Translations under genes and position numbers: made by a program | Source of the DNA: Nitrososphaeraceae archaeon | GTDB lineage: Archaea; Thermoproteota; Nitrososphaeria; Nitrososphaerales; Nitrososphaeraceae | Assembly: GCA_009377575.1 (NCBI GenBank) | Contig: WHTU01000009.1 | Span: 1 to 64,000, forward strand | DNA: 64,000 nucleotides | Direction of reading: 5' to 3' | Notes under the pieces: generated by a model | What the model saw: only the letters and a program-made list of their open reading frames with translations | Database searches by the model: none | Told to the model about the DNA's origin: nothing | In this document: in pieces, positions 8,733-17,972 of the stretch | Layout of the letters: the number at the start of each line of letters is the position of its first letter | How positions within the stretch are numbered: position 1 is the first letter of the stretch

Positions 8733-9245
8733 TCAGGTCGTCTTCTGTAGATAGAGATAGTTACGAGCCGTCCCATTTCGGACTATAATGCCTTCTCTGA
8801 CCATATCGGTGAGTGAATGCGAAACTGCTGTTCTGTCGTAGCTGTAACCTCTTCGCATTAATTCTTCGTGAATTTCTGCTAAAAGTCGCTGAGTGACAAA
8901 ATACCCCTCTCCCCATAGTGTTTCCAAAAGTATTCTGCATGTCATACCCGTCTTATGCGGTGATTTTCTCTCCATCTTGATTACTCCTTTACTAGAAGGA
9001 ATGGTGTTTGAATCTAGCAGCATTCTAATATTTTCAAACTGATTTTGCAGTTCACCGATAGCTATTGCATTCTTTTCATCCAATGGACTTGGATGATCGA
9101 TACTGTTCAGGACGTTTTGAACCACTTCTTTGACTTTGTTTTCTGCGCAAGTTATTTCGACTTCCCATCCTTTGTGTTTCAATCTGATCTTTACTTCATC
9201 TGACTGAGCAGCTAGCGGCGACGGGATATCATTCATGTTGAACAA
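8733..9245 (-). CDS. Winged-helix protein with N-terminal beta domain (paralogue layout B)
   Basis: The 170-residue protein repeats the layout of its convergent neighbour. Its N-terminal alpha/beta unit is VKIRLKHKGWEVEITCAENKVKEVVQNVLNSI, followed by a linker and then a C-terminal winged helix (LLAEIHEELMRRGYSYDRTAVSHSLTDMVREGIIVRNG...YLYLQK). The wing ends in a NYLYL strand. It is divergently transcribed from nurA-herA across 90 bases that contain tandem TTGC repeats, so it could regulate that pair or itself. This is inference. Start ATG at 9245. Confidence 0.72.
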   Translation of the reverse strand: MFNMNDIPSPLAAQSDEVKIRLKHKGWEVEITCAENKVKEVVQNVLNSIDHPSPLDEKNAIAIGELQNQFENIRMLLDSNTIPSSKGVIKMERKSPHKTGMTCRILLETLWGEGYFVTQRLLAEIHEELMRRGYSYDRTAVSHSLTDMVREGIIVRNGTARNYLYLQKTT

Positions 9246-9283
9246 GCAACGTTGGAAAAGTTCACACTGATAAACTTGTTCCC

Positions 9284-9308
9284 TTGCATCTTGCGCATCT
9301 TGCGCAAC
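9284..9308. repeat. Three tandem TTGC-type repeats in the nurA divergent promoter
   Basis: TTGCATC (9284-9290), TTGCGCATC (9291-9299) and TTGCGCAAC (9300-9308) follow each other directly. The last contains the palindrome TTGCGCAA. They lie in the 90-base gap between a winged-helix gene and nurA, as expected for an operator. Confidence 0.5.
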
Positions 9309-9346
9309 ATTAATTAACTTCGGTTCTTCAGATATTGTTGATCAAT

Positions 9347-10387
9347 ATGTCTGCAAATGCGCACTTAAACTCCTATCTTGAAGAGGATTGTATTACAGAA
9401 TTTGAAGACACTTTCAGAAAATCGATGAGAATGTGTTTGTCAGATCAATTGGAAGAAACCCTCAAAGGGAAAAGAATTATTTTTGATTCAAATGGGCAAA
9501 CAATTGTTCCACTTAGAAGGGATAGAAGTTTTGACCCAGCAAGCGCAGCGATTCCTAGGGTTATTCATCCAAACGAGAGGATAACCGACATCACAGCAAT
9601 AGATTCAAGTGTTGTTCATCTTGCGAGTACAGAGGAAGGAAGGTTGTATTGTGCAAAATCTGGAGTCGTCGTATCATCAGGTAAAGGAATACGACGCCAT
9701 TTTAGGATAGGTCCGATACTCATTTACTTAACCGAGGGATCCTTGCGTGACTCTAAGATAGATCACAATCTGGCAAATCTATTGTTCTTTGATAGTAACA
9801 TCGCTAAGCGTTTTATCAGAATTAGATTAGAGAGAGCAATTCAATTGGTGCTCTCCCACCGCTTGAATAATTCAATAATGCTAATAGATGGATCCTTAAG
9901 GCCCTCCATATTTGAGGATTACAACTGTACCATCAACAGAGTAATCGAAACGTCCACACTAAACAATAATGATGTCATAGGTCTGTCTAAGAACACTACC
10001 ATGAAGACTCTAAATCAATTTGAATATTTACTCAAAGCAATTCCTTTTTCGGCTTGCATCGACACGGATTGTGTGATCAAGAGTCTGGCAAGAAATACAG
10101 TAGGTAAGAACTTGCTAGTGAAACTTGGCAAAAACGAAAATGAGTATGTCCTCCGAGCGGACATATGTTCTGCGAATGGCGACGAAATAGAATCTTTAGA
10201 GAGACTAATCGGAAATGACGTAATCTTTCGTAGCTATCCCGAATCACTTAGAATTGCACATCACATTTCAACTTTCACAAACACAGAGGTATCATCATTA
10301 AATGGTTTCGTATCAAGGAGCTATGGTGTGGTAGAGATTGACCATACTGATTCTAGAAAGAACCTTTTGGGGGTTTCGTTTGTTTGA
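9347..10387 (+). CDS. nurA: NurA-family 5'-3' nuclease
   Basis: NurA is a dimeric nuclease that works inside the HerA hexamer to resect DNA ends for homologous recombination. The protein has an N-terminal helical part, then the hallmark metal-binding strand ITAIDSSVVHLAS with its Asp at about residue 86. A second acidic strand lies at SIMLIDGSLRPS, and the C-terminal region (YGVVEIDHTDSRKNL) ends the domain. An in-frame TTG lies four codons upstream; the ATG at 9347 is preferred. The stop overlaps the herA start, so the two are coupled. Neither Mre11 nor Rad50 is adjacent, unlike many archaeal nurA-herA loci. Confidence 0.85.
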   Translation: MSANAHLNSYLEEDCITEFEDTFRKSMRMCLSDQLEETLKGKRIIFDSNGQTIVPLRRDRSFDPASAAIPRVIHPNERITDITAIDSSVVHLASTEEGRLYCAKSGVVVSSGKGIRRHFRIGPILIYLTEGSLRDSKIDHNLANLLFFDSNIAKRFIRIRLERAIQLVLSHRLNNSIMLIDGSLRPSIFEDYNCTINRVIETSTLNNNDVIGLSKNTTMKTLNQFEYLLKAIPFSACIDTDCVIKSLARNTVGKNLLVKLGKNENEYVLRADICSANGDEIESLERLIGNDVIFRSYPESLRIAHHISTFTNTEVSSLNGFVSRSYGVVEIDHTDSRKNLLGVSFV

Positions 10388-11877
10388 AAATCCTGCAAAA
10401 AACAAATGATGAATTGATACTGTTGGCAGTAAAGTCAGAAATGGTCTCCAAAGGCGATTACTTTCTGATTGAGGATATTGAATTGAAAAAGAAATTAATA
10501 GTTCAAGTATACAATGAAGAATATCTCTCGAACCCATCTATTATCGAAGACATCGTCAAGGATGAGATAGTTTGTGCAACCAGTCCCGGAATATCATATG
10601 ATCCATTAGAAATAGGAATATTGTCAGGCGTAGTGCGTGACTCAAGACTTTTCAAGGCCAAAATAAGAGCTTCTTCCAGTGATGCAAACGCCAATATGTC
10701 AAGTGACATTACTTGGTTACCATCGAGAGTAAATTCGAAGATTAGGCGTCTCACAATTTCTGAACTGAATCATATACTTAACAGAGGTGGTGAATCTCCT
10801 ATTTCGATTGGTTCAGTCGATAATAGTAAAGATCCCTTCATCATCTATGCTGAAGACCTTGATGGCAGACTAAACATAATTGCAGGTAAGAAGGAATCAG
10901 GTAAATCACATTTGTCAAAATTACTTGTCAAGTCTCTCCTTGAGCACGGAGCGTTTATCCTGGTATTTGACCTAAATAATGAATATGCTGGATTGAGAAT
11001 TAGGACTGATGGGTCAGGATCAAATGTTGATTCGAAGATCGTTTTACTTGAACCAGGAAAGAATCTGCGCTTCTCATTAGAATATTGTGGCAAACCTTCT
11101 GTATCCTCGATGCTTAAGAATGCACTAGATATGCCTTCGACGTCGTTGCGTGAGTTCTTTAGAATATGGGATAATCTTTACAAAAGACAGGCTCTGACAT
11201 TAGAAGCATTTTCAAATGCCATTAATAATTGGAATTTCAATGATCTTGTACGTGATGCGCTAATCTCAAGGTTCCATACGGTATATAACTCAAGGCTATT
11301 TCTCAACGATGAAAAAAATGATGGATATGAAGGATTAAGATTTGAACAATTGATTTCCAATAATGTTCAGGGACTGGCAATGATCGTGAATATGGGAGGT
11401 TTTACACCTACTATAAGACACATGGTCGTTGAGTTGATACTAAACAAATTGGTTGAGTTGTTGGGAAATGATCTGATCCCTCCTATATTTCTCTTTGCAG
11501 AGGAAGCCCATCTTTATATCAAAGAGACTTACTGGGACGACATCATCACAAGAATGCGTCATTTTGGAATCTATTCCACGTTTATTACTAACCACCCGGA
11601 GGCATTGGGAGAAGGGATCTTGAGGCAAGTCGACAATATATTCTTGTTCAACTTCGTGAATGAATCTGACCTAGAAAGAATTTCTAAAATTTCCCTGGTT
11701 GACAAGGATACGATTAAGTCGATAGTTAGGACCCTGCCTCAAAGATATTCACTTTTAATCGGTAAAATGGTTCAGGAACTTCCAATAGTAGTCAAGGTTC
11801 CTGAGTTAGATATCAAAACCTATGGAGAAACTAAAAAATTCTTTAGAAAAAAAAGCCCTACCCTTTTGTCTTTCTAA
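10384..11877 (+). CDS. herA: HerA-family hexameric DNA translocase
   Basis: The protein is a 497-residue FtsK/HerA ATPase that pumps DNA and drives NurA. The N-terminal ~100 residues form the HAS-barrel region. Walker A is GKKESGKS at 168-175, followed by the HerA-type strand FILVFDLNNEYAGL. Walker B is PPIFLFAEEAHLYI, with the two Glu and His typical of the family. Later comes MRHFGIYSTFITNHPEAL, the sensor/arginine-finger region. The start is TTG at 10384, overlapping the nurA stop (TTGA). Its stop overlaps that of the convergent PII gene by four bases, so there is no room for a terminator between them. Confidence 0.9.
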   Translation: MKILQKTNDELILLAVKSEMVSKGDYFLIEDIELKKKLIVQVYNEEYLSNPSIIEDIVKDEIVCATSPGISYDPLEIGILSGVVRDSRLFKAKIRASSSDANANMSSDITWLPSRVNSKIRRLTISELNHILNRGGESPISIGSVDNSKDPFIIYAEDLDGRLNIIAGKKESGKSHLSKLLVKSLLEHGAFILVFDLNNEYAGLRIRTDGSGSNVDSKIVLLEPGKNLRFSLEYCGKPSVSSMLKNALDMPSTSLREFFRIWDNLYKRQALTLEAFSNAINNWNFNDLVRDALISRFHTVYNSRLFLNDEKNDGYEGLRFEQLISNNVQGLAMIVNMGGFTPTIRHMVVELILNKLVELLGNDLIPPIFLFAEEAHLYIKETYWDDIITRMRHFGIYSTFITNHPEALGEGILRQVDNIFLFNFVNESDLERISKISLVDKDTIKSIVRTLPQRYSLLIGKMVQELPIVVKVPELDIKTYGETKKFFRKKSPTLLSF

Positions 11878-12221
11878 ATAACCGCCTCATCGCCACGTTG
11901 TCTTGTTCCTATATCTATCGTGTCACTTACAGGTGAGATGAATATTTTTCCATCTCCTGCTGAACCCGTACTAACCGAGTCAAGTATCGCACTCACTACA
12001 TTTTCTACTTGGGAATCAGGAACGACGGTAACGATAATGGCACGGACGGAAAATTCAGACACAAACCTACTGGTTCCTCTTCCGCTTTCCACGATGGGCT
12101 TTTCACCCTTACCTCTACCTTTTGCCTCGAGGATGGTACATCCGCCTATACCTGCCTTCTTGAAGGCTTCACTTACCGTGCTAATCTTTTCATTAGGTAT
12201 AATTGCTTCAATCCGCTTCAT
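11874..12221 (-). CDS. PII signal-transduction protein (GlnB/GlnK family)
   Basis: PII proteins are trimers that sense ATP/ADP and 2-oxoglutarate and control nitrogen enzymes and ammonium transporters. The 115-residue protein has the complete core: KRIEAIIP at the start, the GCTILEAKGRGK strand entering the T-loop, IIVTVVPDSQVE, and the nucleotide-binding TGSAGDGKIFISPV. The T-loop (about 36-56) lacks the Tyr51 used for uridylylation in enterobacteria: the usual YRG-S-E-Y aligns with GRG-T-S-R. No amt transporter is adjacent. A TATA-like box at 12243-12252 makes the mRNA probably leaderless. Confidence 0.92.
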   Translation of the reverse strand: MKRIEAIIPNEKISTVSEAFKKAGIGGCTILEAKGRGKGEKPIVESGRGTSRFVSEFSVRAIIVTVVPDSQVENVVSAILDSVSTGSAGDGKIFISPVSDTIDIGTRQRGDEAVI

Positions 12222-12242
12222 AGGCTCGTATATATTAGCTCA

Positions 12243-12252
12243 CGATATAAGG
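12243..12252 (-). promoter_or_regulatory. TATA-like box of the PII gene
   Basis: CCTTATATCG on the minus strand lies 22-31 bases before the ATG at 12221. That spacing supports a leaderless transcript and this start codon. Confidence 0.5.
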
Positions 12253-12344
12253 CTTTCAAACTATATTTGCGATATAATAAAAAAAAGTAAAATTTGATAA
12301 AACGTGAAAATATCACAGAAATGTGCCATATCATACTGAATGCC

Positions 12345-13256
12345 TTATTTTCGACGTTGGGATATCCCGCTTACTTTCTCATTGAGCGCATTTCTTTTTA
12401 TGTACAGTGCCAGAGCATCGATCATTGGTTTCATTTTAAAGACTGATGGCACAACATCTACCATTACACCGTTCTTGTCTAGCTCTCTAGCTGTGGAAGG
12501 TCCAACCGCCACGACTATCGCAAATGAATTAAGTGAATTTTGTAGAGTTTCCCATAACTCGTGTCTTTTTGCGAAATTGAATAGTCCTCTTACAGACGGG
12601 GGACTCGTAAAGGTTATGGCATCGATATTCCCGAGATTAATATTCCTCACTAAATCTAAAACCTGGGTATCGTCACTTAGAAAAGTTTTAAAACCCATGC
12701 TCTCGAGGACCCTGGTTTCGTTCCGCTCAGAGGTTTCTGAATATTCATACACAAATACCTCAATAATGGTATTTCTCAGTCTCTCAAGTCCATCAATTAA
12801 ATCTGGAGAAGAGGTGCCATGCCAGACTATTGCTATTCTCTTCTTCGTCACTCCCATACCCTCGAAGAGTTTCAACACTCCAACAGACGTGTAATCGAGA
12901 TTTGGGATAAGAATCGGCTTCAGGCCGAAATTAAATAACGACATCTGGGTTTTTGGGCTTCGTGCAACCAATATCGAATTTTGAAGTATTTTGATTAATG
13001 GTTCTTTCTTCCCAAGTTCTGAGGATAAATCAATTAGTGAATATACACTAGGCCCTGTCATAAACACGACGTAGTCAGGTTTGCTTTCCTTGGAGAGTTC
13101 TATAAATTTTGATACCTCGATAGCGGTACGTTCCTCTCTTTTAATTCCTGTGGTGGGAGCAATATACGGCTTTCCTCCCTGCGATCTTACGACCTGGGCT
13201 AGCTCGGCTGCTCTTCTACTCGCTGTAACTGCGATGTTTAGGTTAGAGAGGGACAA
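12345..13256 (-). CDS. hemD: Uroporphyrinogen-III synthase
   Basis: HemD closes and inverts ring D of hydroxymethylbilane to give uroporphyrinogen III, the common precursor of haem, sirohaem and cobalamin. The 303-residue protein shows the two Rossmann-like lobes. Lobe 1 starts NIAVTASRRAAELAQVVRSQGGKP and contains DYVVFMTGPSVYSL. Lobe 2 contains IAIVWHGTSSPDL, and DAITFTSPPSVRGLFNFA near the hinge is the best family marker, followed by VVAVGPSTARELDKNGV. It sits 11 bases after valS on the same strand, so it is likely cotranscribed. No other haem genes are in the window. Confidence 0.88.
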   Translation of the reverse strand: MSLSNLNIAVTASRRAAELAQVVRSQGGKPYIAPTTGIKREERTAIEVSKFIELSKESKPDYVVFMTGPSVYSLIDLSSELGKKEPLIKILQNSILVARSPKTQMSLFNFGLKPILIPNLDYTSVGVLKLFEGMGVTKKRIAIVWHGTSSPDLIDGLERLRNTIIEVFVYEYSETSERNETRVLESMGFKTFLSDDTQVLDLVRNINLGNIDAITFTSPPSVRGLFNFAKRHELWETLQNSLNSFAIVVAVGPSTARELDKNGVMVDVVPSVFKMKPMIDALALYIKRNALNEKVSGISQRRK

Positions 13257-13267
13257 TCTGTTATTTC

Positions 13268-15667
13268 TTACTGCGCTGATCTCCTTATGTTGTGCATCAT
13301 CCTTAGATCTTCCTCGAAGAGCGATAGGTACTCAGGAATCGCCAATTCTATAGGATCTTTTAGTGAAAGAGGCTTGCCTGTTTCGGGAGATCTATACGAC
13401 TTTTTTTTGTTCCAGACCATTGAGTTGAAATTAATAATCGGCTGGGTATACTTTGAATAGTTACTATAGTCTTCCTCTATTTCAGGTAGCTTACCGAGAT
13501 GGATGCTTTTATTGTTGTACATTGTTGTCCAGATCTCCTCAGTGATATACGGACATATCGGAGCCAGCAGTGTAAGGATAGTTGTCATACATTTATGAAG
13601 GGTATAGATCGAAGATTGCCGCGACTGACTTGAATCATCAAGGTAAGCCCTCCACTTGACCATCTCGATGTAGTGAGCTGCAAAAATGTTCCAAGTGTAT
13701 TCGCGAATGGCGTTTGCAGGGATAAAGAAGTTAAAATCTGAATATCCTTTCCTACATTCCTCAATTAGTTTCTGCAATTCTCCTAGCAACCACATGTCAC
13801 TTTGCGCTAAGGATGTTGGCTTTTCAGAAATAGTGTCAAACGAGGATATGAATCTTGCAACGTTCCATAATTTAGACAAGAAGTTCTTCGCAACTGATAT
13901 CTTTTGTTCAGAGCACCTAAAATCATAACCCAAATTACATTCTGATGCAGACCAAAATCTGAACGCATCCGCACCATATGTCTTGATTATGGGTATAGGA
14001 TCCATTACATTGCCTCTGCTTTTGCTCATCTTCTCGCCCTTTTCATCAACTCCAAAACCCATTATCCAGGCCTTTGACCAAGGCAGCTTATCGGTTAACT
14101 GAACACAGCGTAGCATTGAGTAGTATAGCCAAGTCCTAACGATATCCTTTGCCTGAGGTCGGATCGAACTTGGGTAGGGATGTTGTATTGTATCGGTTTT
14201 CCCATACGTGCCTATGTATAATGCTGTCAAGCTGGAATCCATCCAAGTATCGAACGTTCTTTCCTCTCCAACAAATTTTCCTGCTCCGCAACTGGAACAT
14301 TTATCGAATGGAGGATCTTCTTCCCAAGGTCTGTAGTATTTGCCAGGCGGTGGTAAGTTAGGATATTTGCAATTCGCGCAATACCAGATAGGAATCTCTG
14401 TCCCGTAGTAACGTCTCCTTGAAATGGGCCAATCAGTTGCAACTGAATCCAACCAGTTCATTAGGATTTGTCTGTGGATTTCAGGATAAAACTTAAGGCG
14501 AGCTGCAAACTGCTTTAGTTGGGGGATGCACTCCAATTGTTTCAGGTAATAATCTTGCAATGGAACAATCTCCACAGGGGTTTTGCTTCTCTCGCATAAG
14601 GGAGTCCTATGCATGATATCCTCTGTTTTTTGTAGAAAGCCATATGTCTTCAAGTCAGAGATTATCCTGGCTCTAGCCTCTTGGATGGGAAGATTGGCAT
14701 ATGGTTCAGCTTCAACCGTAGTGCGACCATAGATATCGGTAGCGATAATTTCTTTTAATCCAAGCTCTCTAAATAATAAAACATCATTCTGATCGCCATA
14801 GCTACAGACCATGACTGCTCCAGTACCAAATTCTGGCCGAGCTGAATAATGTGCGTAAACTGAGACTTCTTTGTCAAAGAGAGGAACAGCGACTCTCTTC
14901 CCCACAACATCCCCATAGCGTTTGTCATTAGGATTCACTATCACAGCCTGACAAGCAAAAAGCAATTCTGGTCTGGTTGATGCCACTATTATGCCCCTAG
15001 ATTCATCCTTTATACTAAAGTTCATGTAAACGAGCTTAGTAGGAACTTCCTCGTATACAATTTCCGCATCAGCTATAGTGGTACCGCAGTCTGGACATAA
15101 GTTGTTAGGCCTATTAGCAATGTAGATCATCTTCCTGTTCCATAACTCGATGAAAGTACTTTGAGTTAACGCTCTAAATATACTTGAATCAGTCCTATAG
15201 TAATTCTTGAAATCTGCACTCAAACCAAGCGACTTCATAATTTCAATCATCTCCTGCTCAAGTTCGTCTAAAGCACTCTTGCATAATTCTAGGAATTTTC
15301 TTCGATCTGTTTTCCTCATCCTAATCTTGTACTTCTTTTCAGTATAGATTTCAATTGGTAGACCATTTCGATCAATACCTATTGGAAACAGGACATTAAA
15401 ACCGCTCATTCGTGCTGTCCTAGCTATCATATCGATCTGCGCATAATGAGCCGCTGCTCCGATATGCCATGGCCTACCAGAAGGGTATGGAGGGGGAGTA
15501 TCGATCACAAAAGGAACTAGTTGTCTAATGTTTGGGGCGTTGTCAACCCTTGCATTCTCCCATTTTTGACGAATTTTCTCTTCATTATTCGAATTCCATT
15601 TCTTCTCTTCAATTCTATGCGTTCGACTCAATCCTAGATTATTTCTAAATATACGATTATTAAACAT
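13268..15667 (-). CDS. valS: Valyl-tRNA synthetase
   Basis: This class Ia synthetase has 799 residues, the compact archaeal length. It has the HIGH-type motif PYPSGRPWHIGAAAHYAQ, an editing (CP1) domain with VASTRPELLFACQAV and EFGTGAVMVCSYGD, two Cys pairs of a zinc finger (CANC...CSSC), FDTWMDSSLTALY typical of archaeal ValRS, and KMSKSRGNV. The C-terminal anticodon-binding helices follow, with ICPYITEEIW. Start ATG at 15667; an alternative lower start inside the first 25 residues is possible because the N-terminus is weakly conserved. Confidence 0.95.
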   Translation of the reverse strand: MFNNRIFRNNLGLSRTHRIEEKKWNSNNEEKIRQKWENARVDNAPNIRQLVPFVIDTPPPYPSGRPWHIGAAAHYAQIDMIARTARMSGFNVLFPIGIDRNGLPIEIYTEKKYKIRMRKTDRRKFLELCKSALDELEQEMIEIMKSLGLSADFKNYYRTDSSIFRALTQSTFIELWNRKMIYIANRPNNLCPDCGTTIADAEIVYEEVPTKLVYMNFSIKDESRGIIVASTRPELLFACQAVIVNPNDKRYGDVVGKRVAVPLFDKEVSVYAHYSARPEFGTGAVMVCSYGDQNDVLLFRELGLKEIIATDIYGRTTVEAEPYANLPIQEARARIISDLKTYGFLQKTEDIMHRTPLCERSKTPVEIVPLQDYYLKQLECIPQLKQFAARLKFYPEIHRQILMNWLDSVATDWPISRRRYYGTEIPIWYCANCKYPNLPPPGKYYRPWEEDPPFDKCSSCGAGKFVGEERTFDTWMDSSLTALYIGTYGKTDTIQHPYPSSIRPQAKDIVRTWLYYSMLRCVQLTDKLPWSKAWIMGFGVDEKGEKMSKSRGNVMDPIPIIKTYGADAFRFWSASECNLGYDFRCSEQKISVAKNFLSKLWNVARFISSFDTISEKPTSLAQSDMWLLGELQKLIEECRKGYSDFNFFIPANAIREYTWNIFAAHYIEMVKWRAYLDDSSQSRQSSIYTLHKCMTTILTLLAPICPYITEEIWTTMYNNKSIHLGKLPEIEEDYSNYSKYTQPIINFNSMVWNKKKSYRSPETGKPLSLKDPIELAIPEYLSLFEEDLRMMHNIRRSAQ

Positions 15668-15837
15668 AATACTGATTATCTGAAGTATAATACGAGTGTA
15701 TACCAGGCTTCACCCTATCGCTCTATAGATATACCATTTTATCTTTCTGCTCAAAAATTGAAAATGCGGAATGGAATGTGATTGGATCAGGGGAGCAAAC
15801 CGGGATATGCAAGAAACATATGTGACCATTTCACAGG

Positions 15838-17655
15838 ATGCTGATGGGCATGAAGCTTATTACGCGGCCTAAACTGACAATATGGAACCTCTCACAGTTG
15901 ATAGAAAACCACAAGGGACAAGGATTGCAGAAACAAATAAGGTCGATTGAACAGGCTGTAAAGCGGATCGAAGTCGAACGTGAGATACTTAAAGAAAACA
16001 TTTCTTCAAATCAATTTCAAAATCTAATGAATCTCGTCGAAGGAGTAGATGAGCAGATCAGCATCGTAGTTGGGTATGCCCATCTGAAGTATGCTTCTGA
16101 TACCTCGTCAAACGAGGCCGCTGCCTTGCTGACAAAAATGGAAATGCTCTCAGCCGATGTATCAAACCGCTTGCTATTTTTTGATATCTGGTTTAAAAAA
16201 CAACTAGATGATGAGAACGCCAGTCGTCTGATAAATTCGGCACCGACGGTTTATAGAGAGCATCTTAGACACAGTAGGCTTCTGGCAAAATTCACATTGT
16301 CTGAACCGGAAGAGAAGATAATTAGTACACTAGAGGTGAGCGGATCAGGAGCCCTCACAAGGATATACGACAGAATGACAAGCTCTCTAGAATTTGTTGT
16401 ACGGCTAAAGAAGGGTAAACGTGTAATAGAGAAGAAATTCACCAATAAGGAAAAAATGCTTTCGATGATTAGGAGCACAAAGAAGGAAGAGAGAGCGTCA
16501 GCTTACAAGTCACTGCTAAAGGGATACAAAAGGAATAGTGGCGTTCTAGGCGAGATTTATTTCAATAAGGTGATACAGTGGCATGATGAATTCATAAAAT
16601 TACGTGGATTTAAGTCACCAATCTCAGTACGGAATACGTATAACAATCTAGATGATTCAACTGTAGAATCTCTTCTCCAGGCTTGTCGTTCTAATGTGAA
16701 GGTGTTCCAGAGATATTTTGAAGAAAAGGCTGCGATGATAGGCATACGAAAGCTTCACAGGTACCATTTGTACGCGCCACTAACCCTGAGTGAGAGGTAT
16801 CGGGAAAGATTTAGCTACCAGAACGCGGTTAGCACTGTCATTGACACATTTTCTGATTTTGATCCGAGATTTGGTAAATTTGCAGCAAAAGTATTCAATG
16901 AAAAACATGTGGATTCCGAAATAAGGAAGGCAAAACAAGGTGGTGCATTCTGTTACACGGTTACACCAAGACTCACGCCATATGTACTGCTTAATTTTGA
17001 TGGGAGAGTTAGAGATGTTAGCACGATGGCTCATGAATTAGGCCATGCCATACATAGTATGGCAGCTTCAGATAAGCCAATATCTGTCGCTCATGCTCCA
17101 TTACCATTGGCCGAAACAGCGTCAGTCTTTGCGGAAATTCTTCTCAATGACAGGCTCAGCAGCAAATTATCACGCGAGCAGAAAGCTATCCTGCTAGCTT
17201 CACAGATCGATGATATGTATGCTACTATTATGAGACAAGCATACTTTACTCTTTTTGAGATTGAAGCTCATAAGTCTATAACAGAAAAGAATGCTAATAT
17301 AAGTGAAGTATCAGACCTTTACTTACGAAATCTTGAAGATCAGTTCGGTGACTCGGTAACTATTTCAGATGATTTTCGATGGGAGTGGCTATACATTCCA
17401 CACTTATATCATACTCCTTTCTATTGCTACGCCTATTCATTCGGAAATTTGCTTGTTCTATCCCTCTACCAGCAATTCAGAAAAGAGGGAAAGTTGTCAT
17501 TTATTCCCAAATACTTCAAGTTACTTTCATCTGGAGGATCTCGCAAGACAGAGGAAATTTTGTCTGATATAGGAATCGACATCTCTTCCAGAGACTTTTG
17601 GCAGCAAGGATTTGATCTAGTTGAAAAAAATGTGCAGGAACTACGGGATTTATGA
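15838..17655 (+). CDS. M3-family oligoendopeptidase (PepF-like)
   Basis: This is a cytoplasmic zinc metallopeptidase that trims short peptides, probably finishing what the proteasome leaves. The 605-residue protein is almost all helical. The catalytic site is MAHELGHAIHSM, with HELGH at about 399-403, followed about 25 residues later by PLAETASVFAEILL, which carries the third zinc ligand (Glu). The C-terminus contains HTPFYCYAYSFGNLLVLSLYQQFRKEG, typical of the PepF/M3B group, which also carries the substrate-binding His and Tyr residues. It diverges from valS across 170 bases. Confidence 0.92.
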   Translation: MLMGMKLITRPKLTIWNLSQLIENHKGQGLQKQIRSIEQAVKRIEVEREILKENISSNQFQNLMNLVEGVDEQISIVVGYAHLKYASDTSSNEAAALLTKMEMLSADVSNRLLFFDIWFKKQLDDENASRLINSAPTVYREHLRHSRLLAKFTLSEPEEKIISTLEVSGSGALTRIYDRMTSSLEFVVRLKKGKRVIEKKFTNKEKMLSMIRSTKKEERASAYKSLLKGYKRNSGVLGEIYFNKVIQWHDEFIKLRGFKSPISVRNTYNNLDDSTVESLLQACRSNVKVFQRYFEEKAAMIGIRKLHRYHLYAPLTLSERYRERFSYQNAVSTVIDTFSDFDPRFGKFAAKVFNEKHVDSEIRKAKQGGAFCYTVTPRLTPYVLLNFDGRVRDVSTMAHELGHAIHSMAASDKPISVAHAPLPLAETASVFAEILLNDRLSSKLSREQKAILLASQIDDMYATIMRQAYFTLFEIEAHKSITEKNANISEVSDLYLRNLEDQFGDSVTISDDFRWEWLYIPHLYHTPFYCYAYSFGNLLVLSLYQQFRKEGKLSFIPKYFKLLSSGGSRKTEEILSDIGIDISSRDFWQQGFDLVEKNVQELRDL

Positions 17656-17972
17656 CACACAAATAAATGGTTGCTTACTTTCCTCTCCCCTAACAGTCGT
17701 TCCAAAAATAGATCATGGACTTAAAAAAGTCCAGGTACTCTTATTAGACATTTATGGCATTAGCTAATTTTCTCCTAACTAATAACCTCAAGAAATTCCG
17801 GTGTTAAGGATCCACGAGATTACGAGCACCCAAGTTACCTTCGAGCTCCAAAAGTCATGACCATTTTTGTGGTTACTGTGCGTTACGTTTGATTTACCCA
17901 CCGCTTAAATAAAACTGTCATAAGAAAAAATATAACTCGAATGATTATGTTAAAAATAGGGGACACAATAAA
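17656..17972. other. Intergenic stretch upstream of the GINS gene
   Basis: No coding frame or RNA gene seen. It contains a short inverted pair GGACTT-AAAAAA-GTCC near 17717-17732 and AT-rich runs at 17906-17938 (CTTAAATAAA, AAAAATATAAC) that are candidates for the promoter of the replication genes. Confidence 0.4.

Noticed and set aside
12340-12894. 184-codon plus-strand frame over hemD
   Set aside because: It is antisense to a well-supported hemD gene and has Ser/Pro-rich composition typical of a shadow frame.
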